Both the position numbers and the translations under genes were made by a program. Under the pieces are notes generated by a model, which saw only the letters and a list, made by a program, of their open reading frames with translations, searched no databases and was not told the DNA's origin. Below, piece by piece: positions 44,094 to 53,037 of a stretch of 64,000 bases of DNA (its first letter is position 1; the number at the start of each line of letters is the position of its first letter). The DNA is from Parietichytrium sp. I65-24A. Taxonomy: Eukaryota; Sar; Bigyra; Thraustochytrida; Thraustochytriidae. The stretch spans positions 372,001 through 436,000 of the forward strand of contig BLSF01000012.1 of the NCBI GenBank assembly GCA_012862575.1, given 5' to 3'.

Positions 44094-44234
44094 GCGCCAC
44101 GGGTTCCAGCCCCCTCGTCCGGCCAACTTACCTGCACGCGCGCGCTCTTGCCTCTTGCCTCTTGCCTCTTCCTTCTCTCTCTGTTTTCTGTCTCTGTCTC
44201 TCTCTCTCTGCGACGCACCTCACTCCTCCTCGGC

Positions 44235-44273
44235 TGACGTCATTGGCCAATTGTCGTGCGCCAGGTGACGTCA
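44235..44273. promoter_or_regulatory. Two CRE palindromes flanking an inverted CCAAT box
   Basis: TGACGTCA occurs at 44235-44242 and again at 44266-44273, 31 bp apart. ATTGG (an inverted CCAAT box) overlaps the first at 44242-44246. They sit between the divergent histone deacetylase and nucleoporin genes, as expected for a bidirectional bZIP/NF-Y-type promoter. Confidence 0.6.
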
Positions 44274-44721
44274 CATTGTAGAAGGGGTCTATTCATACCA
44301 GTAGTGGCTGATTTGAATTTATGGAGTGAATTTATGATGGCCGGTAAAGGTGGGACTAGTGAGGAGTAGGAATCTTGTGAATAGGTTTTGCTTCTCTGAG
44401 ATCCTGAGTGAACGCTTCGTTTATTCGCGGTAGGCTTGAATTTTCGGTGGATTTTTTTTGTCCAAGGATTTTCCCAAACCACAGAATCCCTCACAATGTG
44501 GCTACCAATCCCTTTAACTGCCGCGTAGGATCCGGTGGGAAACGCCCCCCACACTCTCACTCTGCTCTCTCACAGCGAGTACTGTAGTACCAGTACTCGC
44601 GCACACTACCCCACAGTTGTAATTCGCCGAAACGGTCCTCGTCTCCAGGAGAGACGGAGTGGAAGGAAAGTGTCACTCCGAAAGAGGACTGACTGTCAAG
44701 AGTGGGTGAGAAAAAGAAATT

Positions 44722-44742
44722 GAGAGAGAGAGAGAGAGAGAG
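44722..44742. repeat. (GA)n microsatellite
   Basis: A GA dinucleotide tract lies about 100 bp upstream of the nucleoporin start codon. Confidence 0.95.
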
Positions 44743-44839
44743 CGGGGTACAAGTGCGTTTGTCTTTCCTTTCTTTCCCCCTCTCAGCAGCGAACGCAGCA
44801 GGAGAGAGAGGCAAGAGGGAACGCAAGAAGGTGCGAAAG

Positions 44840-47800
44840 ATGTTTAACTTTGGTTCCCAGGAGAACAAGGGCGCCACGTCCACGTCGGGGTTCTCGTTCG
44901 GCTCTTCTAGTACGGAGACCAAAGAGCAAAGTGAAAAAAAAAGTGAAGGCTTTTCGTTCGGCCAAACGAGTTCCCCAAAGCTGGGATCGGCGGGATCGGC
45001 GCAAAGTGGCGGCTTCTCATTCGGAAAACCGAGCTCGCCAAAGTCAGGATCGTCAGGATCGGCACAAAATGAAGGCTTTTCGTTCGGCCAAATGAGTTCT
45101 CCAAAGCTGGAGTCGTCTCCTGGTGGTGGACTTTCGTTCGGGAAGAAACTGAGCTCTCCGAAACTGGATGCAGCAGAGCAGGGCACTCCAAAGAAGAGAA
45201 ATTCGTTCTCGTTGGGGCCTGCGGAGGCGGACGCTGAAGCTGGGGCCGTTCTCAGCACGCCGCGCAAGTCAGCCTCGCCAGCCGCTCCAGCCAAGGCCAT
45301 GTCTGCGCTGGTCAGTTCGGCGCCGAGTGGCCCACGGAAAGCGGGATTAGAGTCAGACGGCGTGGACTGGCTTGCCACGGAAGCGGTGGCGTTCACGTAT
45401 AGTTCCGTGGAGCTCGGAGGGTTTGGTGTTCGGGATTCGGGGTTTACGGAGGACCTGCACAAGTACTTTCCGCTGTCGATTCTTCAGCTGCTTGACGTCT
45501 TCGGGCAGCGGAGTAATAGCGTGACGAAAGACTCACGCGAAAGCGCCGCCTTGCAAGGCGCGTTCAAAGCTAGAATCATCCAGCAGCCCTTGCATTCTAG
45601 ACAGGCCTTCATTACGGTGGTAAGTGAGACCCTTGGGGTCCCGGAGGCCGGGTGCGAATCGTTGGTGAATCGACTCGTCGCCTCCTTGCTAGAAACTCAG
45701 ATAGGAGAAAAAAAGGCCGCAACTCGCAAACAAGAAATCGTCAAAAGGCTCACAAAAGACAGCAAGAAACATCAAGCGGCAAAGCGGGCTCTCGATGAGG
45801 CATATTCTTTCGCAGAGCTTGACGCAATTGACACAGTTGCAAGCCTGAGCTTGAGTGATGAGAAATTCGAAGAGGTGCTAAACAACGACCTGGAGCTCGC
45901 GCGCGAAAACTGCCAAGAGATTTCCTTCGGAGTGCCAATGTCAGACTCTTTGCTTGGTAAGGTGGTGCATAGATTCCACGATGAGCTGTGTGCCATTCTG
46001 CAGGCCATCCTTCTGATGGTCCGCTGCGCCGCGGACGTGGACAACCTTCACGAGAGCCAAGACGACTGGCACGAGTTTACCTTGGACTTCATCAGGGAGC
46101 ATGAAGAGGAGCTGGAGGACAAAATCTTCTCCCTGCTGCCTCGCAGCTTATCCACCAAGGAGGAGTCGCTGCTTTTGCGCATCTTGTTTTACCTCCCAGT
46201 TCAGAACAAGAGAAACCTTTTGCTGCGCATGCTCGCATTCGAATCAAGCTATATGAGCAAGATCCCATGGGCTGCTCGCATTATTCAATTGCTCTCAAAA
46301 TTGGAGGAGGTTTCTTTCGACTCCGTTTTAATGGACGCCATCACATCCTACTCCTCGTCGGCCGCTCAGCTCGCGTGGGCAGTGTTCGCATCGGATACGC
46401 AAAAGCTGGACGAGATGTACTTTGCTGGCATACAAGAGTTGCTTCCACTCGCTAGGAGTGAAAACTTTTCATTTGTCTTGGAGGAATTTGCAAGTCACAC
46501 GATTCAAACACTGAAGCAACTCGAGTACGAACTTGCAAGTCAGTCTGATTGTAGCAACTTGGCTTTTATAGCAGGGGCGGCATTTCGGAACCGTGAAGAC
46601 GCGTGCAATTCGGTCTGGGAGGACCTGATGCACCCCATGCACACCCTCTTGGCAAGCGTATCTAGATACCCGAAAGTTCTTTTGCAGCTGTTGGGGGACC
46701 TCGTGGCAGGACCCCAGAGTGCAGGCATCGTGCTGAAGTACATCGCTGGCTTTGAAGACCACTCTGTTTTATTTGCCTCCCTGGCCCTCTTGGAGAAGCT
46801 TGCCTGCCACCTGAGCAAAGTCACAATTGAGCAGTATGAATTCTTCCCCTCGGCCAGGGACCTGATTCGCCACTTCACGACGGACCCCGGCTTAATTCGT
46901 GTACTGAAATTCTTCTCGCAAAAGTTTCCACAGCACTTGCTGACTGTGTTGGTGAACGAGTCTGACGGGTCCACGTTCACCATCTTGGAAAGTCTCAAGG
47001 AGTCCCTCGAGTCGGAAAATGCTCAGGGGGACTATTCTCGGAGCCTACTCCCTGGCCTGCAGCTTATTTCGGAGCTGTTGAGTCAGGTTATCAAGGAGCA
47101 CGCCTCGAGCGAGTTGCGAATCGCCTTTGCATCAAAGTCAGGCAATAGGTCACTGGACAAAGATCAGCTTTTGGGAAGCTTGGAGATCCTTGGTTTCACT
47201 GCCGGTATCGATTCTGCGACTTTTCAACGAATCAGCACTGACGGAATGATCGACTATGAGAAATTTGACGCTCTGTTGCAGAGCGAGGAAGGCGGTTTCT
47301 TCAGAGTTCTGTCCTTGTCGTTGCAGAGCCGGCGTTCGCAAATACAAGATTTCGTTTACCAAGCCATAAAATTCGTTCGGGAAGTGTATTGCTCGCACGT
47401 TGGATGGCGGTACTCCAAGCTCGAACAGAGCCACAAAATTGGAATGGCGACCACAAGTATTATTCGCGGATGTATCTCCGCGTCAACTACGCTCGGCGAT
47501 GTCCGATCTAAAGTGATCGAGGACTTTTTGAACGACGCTTCGACTCAAGATGCCCTCATCACAAACATTCTCTCTCCGGTTGGGCGGAGTAGGACTGCAC
47601 AGATGCTCGTGTACGAGTCCCTTGACCTACTAAATTCGATTTTGCAGGAGAATGCCTTCGAACAGCAAAAAATTGACCTGTTTTGCCGCCAGAATCTGGC
47701 TGCTGGCGTGGCCATCCATATTGGCTTTCCGAAGACGCAGTCGATGCTTCCATGCATCTACCCGATTCCAAAACTTGCCGCCAAAGTACTCGAGAGCTTT

Positions 47801-50800
47801 GTTGTGGCCACCGAAATTGCAAAGCTGAAGCATCCTGGGATCAAAACTCCTTCCATCGTCGCAATGCTTGCCGAAGCGCCCAATCTACAGGAGGACGTCG
47901 CTAACCTGATTCAAAACCAGGAGATATCTGTCGTGTCTCTGCTCAGTACGGCCCTGGAGCTTGAGCCCGGTTTTGCCGCGATGTTGTTTCAGCGAGAAGA
48001 GACTCTCAAGAACGTCATGGACATTTTAAACGATCGCAAAAACTTCGAATTGCAACCGCGACTCTACTGTGCAGCTTTGGAGTTTGTTGGGGTGTTGTGG
48101 TACAAGGGTTTTGTGGGAACCATAGACCGCCTGCAGGAGATTTACCCCGACTTTTGGAAGATCATCTCTCACTCTTTGATGGCGGATGTTGAGCCTGTGG
48201 AGCTTGAGCCCGGAAATGTCGAGCTTATCACCAAGCAGTGCTACCAAGCGAACATCCGGTCGTGGTCCCTGGAGATCATGACGAACGAGCTCGAGCAGAA
48301 CGGGCTACAATCGAAAACGTTTGCTGATCGCCTCCGCGGCTTTCAAGAAAAGCAAAGGGATCAGGCCTGGCTCGAACAGTACCCAGTAATTATCTTTAGC
48401 CCAGAGGAACAGCAGAGACTCCAGGAAGTTGCCAAGCGAATCCGTGTCGACCTGGAAAAATTTGTTGTGCAACCACTCTTCAGCCTTGCAAATAACGGCG
48501 GGCAGTCACAGTCGTATGGATCTGACACAAGCAAGTTTGACAGTGGTACTCAGCGGCGCTCGCAGGGCGGATATGAGCACTTCATCAATCTGAAAGATTC
48601 CACGGGGCTAATTCTGGCAGAACGGAGGGTGTATAGGTTTGGGCCGAGCTATATTTATAACACGAGCCTACTCGAGAAAATGTTTGCTGACAGCCCGGAT
48701 TTGATCAGCGAAGCTCGGTATAACAACTGCCTGATGTCCCTCTCAGATGCACAATTGCTTCTACTGAGGTCATGGAAGGTGTACATGGAGACGCGGTGCT
48801 TGATCATGTGGGAAAACGACTCTACGGCTCTTGGGCAAGGAGCAAACCTGTGCAGCCCCAAGAATGGCCCGAGCGTGCTGTCAACCCCTGGTGGTCGGGA
48901 GAGCAATGGACAGAGAGGTCGATTTTTGTCAACCCTAGAGTCGAAGCACTTGGGCGACGCCACTTCGTTTATGCTTGTTGCCAAATTGGCGTCTCATTTG
49001 CAAGAGACTAAGCTGGACGCGCTTTTTAGCGATCATCAGCAGATTTTCCTCGTCGAAATAGCAAGCATGTTTGTCTCTATGCTGCACTTTAAGACATTTA
49101 CAAAAAACAATGCTCCTCAAGAGGTTACCGACCGCGAGGTTGAAACTGGAATCTGCGACCCGATCGTTTCCGCTGCGCCAACCATCTCCTTCTGCCGAAG
49201 ATCAAAGATGAACCGGAGTGACATGCTAGTTCTTCACAACACCAACCCCGAGTCACCTGGTGTGATCCAACTGATTGAAGGGGTGTCTTCATGCCTCTTC
49301 AAGGTTTTTCAGATGAAAGGAGCTGACCAATTTACTCAGCAAATTATGGTGCCTCTGCTGACGGGGCTTCTAATGTTGTTTCAGATCGCCGAAGACTTTG
49401 AAACGACTGAGAGCAACGCGAAGGTGCTGGAAAATTGCAGAGCACAGACCCTTGATCTTGTAGCCAAAGTGCTGCGAACAAATGTTGAGGCCACAGAGAT
49501 CTATGACATCTGCGTCTCCCTTCTCAATCTAATTCTAGCGCAATACAGCAAGTCGGAGCCCACATTGGGGTCCCTTATTTCTCAGGACACTCTTCGCATT
49601 TTGCACCGGGCTTATGTGCGCCACTCAGAGAAAATCTCACGCCTCTATCGCGAGCAAGAGGAGTTGTCCTCCTGGCTTGAGCGCAATGGCTTGAGCGACC
49701 TCCGCGTGAAGGTTCTCGGGGCCTATGGTGTGGAAGGTTCCCTTGATAGCATGGGAGAAGCTGATAAAGGCGGTAACCCTCGCTTCAATTCCCCAGTGGG
49801 TCGGCCAAACCCGAGCGAACTGGAGTACACTATTCGGCTCCGTGACATTTCCAAGCAACTGGGGTACAAAGGCCTTGATGTGGGAGTGAAAAACCGCTCT
49901 TCGCGAAACTATCGCGATATTGTATCGAAAGGCGCCCTTTTGAGCGGAGGAGAGGACGGGCTTGTCGAGATTAGTGTAGTTCATCTCCTGTTCGACTATG
50001 GCGTGACCAGCATTGCCGCGCTGACCTCACTTGACCAACAGGCGATGGAGAACATGGGCATTTACAAGCAATCGGATAGGAGGCGGCTGCTCGCTCTGAT
50101 CAAGCAGCAACAGCAGCAAGGTAGCCGGGATGGAGACGGCGTCGCGGATTCTTCGTCGTCTCAAGGAGGAGGGGAAGGTACTTCCTTCACCGGACCAAAC
50201 AAGAGACAGAGAACTCACTTTTCTCGTGAAACCGGCATGCAAAAGCAGCTCGAGATGAATCTGGGGCTAATGCGGATGCAAATTACTCTGCAAGCGTTGA
50301 ACTCAGCAGTACGCGCAAATAAGAATGCAGTTGGGCCGCATCTTGCAAGCCTGCAAGTGATTCAACGTTTTGCCATTGATCCTCTCCTGCGTGTTGTTGC
50401 AGGTGACAAGCCCATCACGGGCAGCTGGGGAAACGGCAACCGAATTCTATTTCGGGGCTACACTGTTCGTGGTGATCGCGATCCTGGTCACCAGATTTGG
50501 TGCGAAGCGCTGCGCCTGGTGTCAACGCTTCTGAGCTCTTCCAAATCGACCAAGGAGAATAAAAATGTGGATCAGGCCATAGAGTTTTTGAGTGCGCATA
50601 GAGGGTGCGTTATGAGCTGTTTGTCAGCCTTCAGCTCAGAAAACTCGGTGCTCACCATCGGTAGTCTGGAGGAAATCGACCAGGTGGTGAACTTTCTGCG
50701 TGAGCTGTCAAATCACACGCAGCGGTGGAGGCTCCAATCCAACTTGTACGGCCCAGTTTTAAGTGCTGCTTGGTATCTAATCGATGACCTGCTTTACTTG

Positions 50801-52939
50801 AACGACAAGAATCGGCGTTCGTGCTTCTTGGAAGATTTTGTCAAGACTTTCTTCTTTCAGCATTCAAAGCCTGTGCCGCGCCTGTGCATGGCGACTCGGC
50901 CTGTGACCGCCCGCGAGCATAGCCAAGATCGCAGACCTGTGATGGAAATGCTTCAAAAGAGACCAATTAGTGGCACGCCTCGAACGGCTTCGATTATTCG
51001 CACGAGCAGCATGACAGCCTCCGCCGATAGTAGCGAGGATATTCTTTCGAGCCCTCCGCCGGCGGTTTCTGGGAGCGGGCGTAAGATGCGGTCGACTTCG
51101 TCGAGCTCGCTCATGTCTGGAATGTCGCCTCTTGCGGAAGGGGATATAACGTTTTTGCACGTAAACATCGAGTTTCGTCTGTGCAAAATTATTCAAAAGT
51201 TGCTTTCAGTCTTCCAGAATCGCCAAGTGGTCAAGGTTTCCAAGCAGTTAGAAATGGATGAACACACTGGACAAGTTCTCCCAACAAGGTACTGGCTGCG
51301 CGCCACGATTCCGTTTCCGCTCTCTGAGGTGGCGGACGCAAATCGATGGACTGGTTTTGCAAACGCGGCTGGAAACTCAGTTGCAAGTGGACCCAGCTCT
51401 GCATTGGCTCTCCATGACAGCAAGTCAACTCCAAGCAACCAGCGGACGTCTTCCAGAACTGGGGCTCACAACGCCTGGGGGCGGCTCCCAAGTGCCCCAG
51501 CGCCAACCTTGAATACCCTGATAGCTCTCATAGGCTATGCGCGCTATCGTATCCATCTTTGCGCGCATGCAGAGTCAGCACTTCCAGACGACGTTGGGAT
51601 CGGAAACGCCGGGTCCAAGCAGTGGCGTGTGTTGCTCGGGTTGCTCATCACCAATGCCTTACAGTTGGCGATGGTTTCCCTAGACTTGGAGTTGCATGAG
51701 CAAGAAAGGCGGCTTGCGGAGTTGCAGGCTGGTACGCACACCAAGAAGACGGCGACACCGTCTAGCAGCAGCAAGAGACACATCCCGACCACGCTGTACA
51801 ATACTCTTGTGAACGCGCAGGTCAAAGTGAGGGAGGGAGTCGCCAAGTTTGTTGACTGTTTTGATCGGTTAGACATGGACCACGAAGTGCTGCGTTTACT
51901 TGGCGAGCGGATCGACTCCGCGATCCACCGTTTGTTGCCCGCAGAAGTTGCTCACGCACCGCAAGGACAAGGCAACGAAGTGGCCCCTCTTGCGCCGGCT
52001 CGCGGGCTTCGCGAGCAAAGTAGGGTGGTGCACTTGGGCCGTAAGGAAAGCCCTCAAATGCTGGTTCTTTGGCTTCACGGACAGGCATTGAATGGCGCTT
52101 CATCATGGGAGCCAATCTTTCGCAGCTTTGATATGCCAAACGTCAAATTCATCATTCCAGAGCTTGATAGCTACTATCAGCAGCATGTTGGCGGAGTTGG
52201 TGGTGAATCTGAGCAAGGCGTTTTGTGCTGGTACCGCGAAGGAGCGTCGGTTCCACCCAATGGGGCGGGTGGTCAAACGCTGGGAACTGAGCTTTTGCAG
52301 TCAAACTTGGACAAAATTGCAGACCTCCCTAATGCACGACAGGAACTTGTTCGACTCTTAGAGAGTTGCCAGGTTGCTGTACAGAAGCAGCAAATTGGCA
52401 TGACAAGGCATCTGAAAGAGTTGTTTGCTCTCTTAGCGTCGAAACGCGAGCCTGTCGACCAGTTGAAGAAGTTAGTGACGGAGGTCGTTGGCCTTGTGAG
52501 AGCAGAGGTCAACAAAGGCATGGATCCCAGAAACATTTTTATTGGCGGCTATCAGATCGGTGGAAGTGTGGCGCTCTTATCAAGTCTGATTTTGAGTCTC
52601 GATGAGCAGACAATTCAAATTGGTGGGGTGCTTGGAATCAATGCTCACCTCGCGCTGGCCAACGATGTCGCGGCCATGATCGAGCGAGCGATAGTAGAAA
52701 AGAAAAAGCTTTCATTTCCGGGCCGTTTACTGCTTCGAAATGGTGGCGACGATAGCGTTATTTCCCCAGTGTGGTCAGAGCTCATTGCAAGGGCCCTGTA
52801 CAACTGTGGCGCACCGGTGGACTTTGCTTGCAATCCAGGCCTGGACTATACGTCATGGGATGTAACTCAGATGCAGCCCCTCTGGGAGCTCTTGAAAAGC
52901 ACAGAGTCGGAGCTTGAATCCATGCGGCTGGAGGAGTAG
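44840..52939 (+). CDS. Giant FG-repeat nucleoporin, Nup188/Nup205-like, with C-terminal pseudo-thioesterase domain
   Basis: A 2699-residue single-exon protein. Start is the ATG at 44840 (AAAGATG); the frame extends 46 codons upstream only to a GTG. Residues 1-110 carry FxFG repeats (GFSFG, GLSFG), each followed by SSPK, a CDK-type site. About residues 180-2300 are all-helical with no known motif. Segments such as GWRYSKLEQSHKIGMATTSI resemble the Nup188/Nup205 scaffold family of the pore inner ring, but the match is by eye. Possible insertions are an EF-hand-like pair (about 770-820) and a SAM-like segment (about 1710-1760). From about 2400 to the end is an alpha/beta hydrolase of acyl-protein-thioesterase type (LVLWLHGQALNGASSWEPIF, NIFIGGYQIGG). 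The nucleophile Ser of GFSQGG is Gln2572 and the catalytic His position is Tyr2670, while Asp2637/2638 remain, so it is probably inactive. Known members are 1700-2000 residues. Confidence 0.82.
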   Translation: MFNFGSQENKGATSTSGFSFGSSSTETKEQSEKKSEGFSFGQTSSPKLGSAGSAQSGGFSFGKPSSPKSGSSGSAQNEGFSFGQMSSPKLESSPGGGLSFGKKLSSPKLDAAEQGTPKKRNSFSLGPAEADAEAGAVLSTPRKSASPAAPAKAMSALVSSAPSGPRKAGLESDGVDWLATEAVAFTYSSVELGGFGVRDSGFTEDLHKYFPLSILQLLDVFGQRSNSVTKDSRESAALQGAFKARIIQQPLHSRQAFITVVSETLGVPEAGCESLVNRLVASLLETQIGEKKAATRKQEIVKRLTKDSKKHQAAKRALDEAYSFAELDAIDTVASLSLSDEKFEEVLNNDLELARENCQEISFGVPMSDSLLGKVVHRFHDELCAILQAILLMVRCAADVDNLHESQDDWHEFTLDFIREHEEELEDKIFSLLPRSLSTKEESLLLRILFYLPVQNKRNLLLRMLAFESSYMSKIPWAARIIQLLSKLEEVSFDSVLMDAITSYSSSAAQLAWAVFASDTQKLDEMYFAGIQELLPLARSENFSFVLEEFASHTIQTLKQLEYELASQSDCSNLAFIAGAAFRNREDACNSVWEDLMHPMHTLLASVSRYPKVLLQLLGDLVAGPQSAGIVLKYIAGFEDHSVLFASLALLEKLACHLSKVTIEQYEFFPSARDLIRHFTTDPGLIRVLKFFSQKFPQHLLTVLVNESDGSTFTILESLKESLESENAQGDYSRSLLPGLQLISELLSQVIKEHASSELRIAFASKSGNRSLDKDQLLGSLEILGFTAGIDSATFQRISTDGMIDYEKFDALLQSEEGGFFRVLSLSLQSRRSQIQDFVYQAIKFVREVYCSHVGWRYSKLEQSHKIGMATTSIIRGCISASTTLGDVRSKVIEDFLNDASTQDALITNILSPVGRSRTAQMLVYESLDLLNSILQENAFEQQKIDLFCRQNLAAGVAIHIGFPKTQSMLPCIYPIPKLAAKVLESFVVATEIAKLKHPGIKTPSIVAMLAEAPNLQEDVANLIQNQEISVVSLLSTALELEPGFAAMLFQREETLKNVMDILNDRKNFELQPRLYCAALEFVGVLWYKGFVGTIDRLQEIYPDFWKIISHSLMADVEPVELEPGNVELITKQCYQANIRSWSLEIMTNELEQNGLQSKTFADRLRGFQEKQRDQAWLEQYPVIIFSPEEQQRLQEVAKRIRVDLEKFVVQPLFSLANNGGQSQSYGSDTSKFDSGTQRRSQGGYEHFINLKDSTGLILAERRVYRFGPSYIYNTSLLEKMFADSPDLISEARYNNCLMSLSDAQLLLLRSWKVYMETRCLIMWENDSTALGQGANLCSPKNGPSVLSTPGGRESNGQRGRFLSTLESKHLGDATSFMLVAKLASHLQETKLDALFSDHQQIFLVEIASMFVSMLHFKTFTKNNAPQEVTDREVETGICDPIVSAAPTISFCRRSKMNRSDMLVLHNTNPESPGVIQLIEGVSSCLFKVFQMKGADQFTQQIMVPLLTGLLMLFQIAEDFETTESNAKVLENCRAQTLDLVAKVLRTNVEATEIYDICVSLLNLILAQYSKSEPTLGSLISQDTLRILHRAYVRHSEKISRLYREQEELSSWLERNGLSDLRVKVLGAYGVEGSLDSMGEADKGGNPRFNSPVGRPNPSELEYTIRLRDISKQLGYKGLDVGVKNRSSRNYRDIVSKGALLSGGEDGLVEISVVHLLFDYGVTSIAALTSLDQQAMENMGIYKQSDRRRLLALIKQQQQQGSRDGDGVADSSSSQGGGEGTSFTGPNKRQRTHFSRETGMQKQLEMNLGLMRMQITLQALNSAVRANKNAVGPHLASLQVIQRFAIDPLLRVVAGDKPITGSWGNGNRILFRGYTVRGDRDPGHQIWCEALRLVSTLLSSSKSTKENKNVDQAIEFLSAHRGCVMSCLSAFSSENSVLTIGSLEEIDQVVNFLRELSNHTQRWRLQSNLYGPVLSAAWYLIDDLLYLNDKNRRSCFLEDFVKTFFFQHSKPVPRLCMATRPVTAREHSQDRRPVMEMLQKRPISGTPRTASIIRTSSMTASADSSEDILSSPPPAVSGSGRKMRSTSSSSLMSGMSPLAEGDITFLHVNIEFRLCKIIQKLLSVFQNRQVVKVSKQLEMDEHTGQVLPTRYWLRATIPFPLSEVADANRWTGFANAAGNSVASGPSSALALHDSKSTPSNQRTSSRTGAHNAWGRLPSAPAPTLNTLIALIGYARYRIHLCAHAESALPDDVGIGNAGSKQWRVLLGLLITNALQLAMVSLDLELHEQERRLAELQAGTHTKKTATPSSSSKRHIPTTLYNTLVNAQVKVREGVAKFVDCFDRLDMDHEVLRLLGERIDSAIHRLLPAEVAHAPQGQGNEVAPLAPARGLREQSRVVHLGRKESPQMLVLWLHGQALNGASSWEPIFRSFDMPNVKFIIPELDSYYQQHVGGVGGESEQGVLCWYREGASVPPNGAGGQTLGTELLQSNLDKIADLPNARQELVRLLESCQVAVQKQQIGMTRHLKELFALLASKREPVDQLKKLVTEVVGLVRAEVNKGMDPRNIFIGGYQIGGSVALLSSLILSLDEQTIQIGGVLGINAHLALANDVAAMIERAIVEKKKLSFPGRLLLRNGGDDSVISPVWSELIARALYNCGAPVDFACNPGLDYTSWDVTQMQPLWELLKSTESELESMRLEE

Positions 52940-53037
52940 TAAGGTACAGTGAAAAATTTAATTTCAAGTTTGAATGATGTTTTTCCAACAATTAAGTATA
53001 CACATGTAGTAGTCAGAGATGTTGTAGCGCAGTGCAG

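Larger units (their letters stand above)
43325..44839. other. Head-to-head intergenic region: 5' UTR intron, assembly duplication and divergent promoter
   Basis: On the minus strand, GCAG/GTAAGTTGG (donor at about 44127-44132) and a TTTTTCAG acceptor at about 43382-43389 define a likely 5' UTR intron of the histone deacetylase. Within it lies a near-identical duplicated segment around an N (43806). The two CRE palindromes and CCAAT box at 44235-44273 lie just beyond the proposed first exon. A perfect 10-bp inverted repeat (GCGAGTACTG, 6-bp loop, CAGTACTCGC) is at about 44576-44601. Confidence 0.65.

Noticed and set aside
44127-44137. ACTTACCTG, identical to the 5' end of U1 snRNA
   Set aside because: The rest of U1 does not follow. 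The string is simply the reverse complement of a consensus splice donor on the minus strand.
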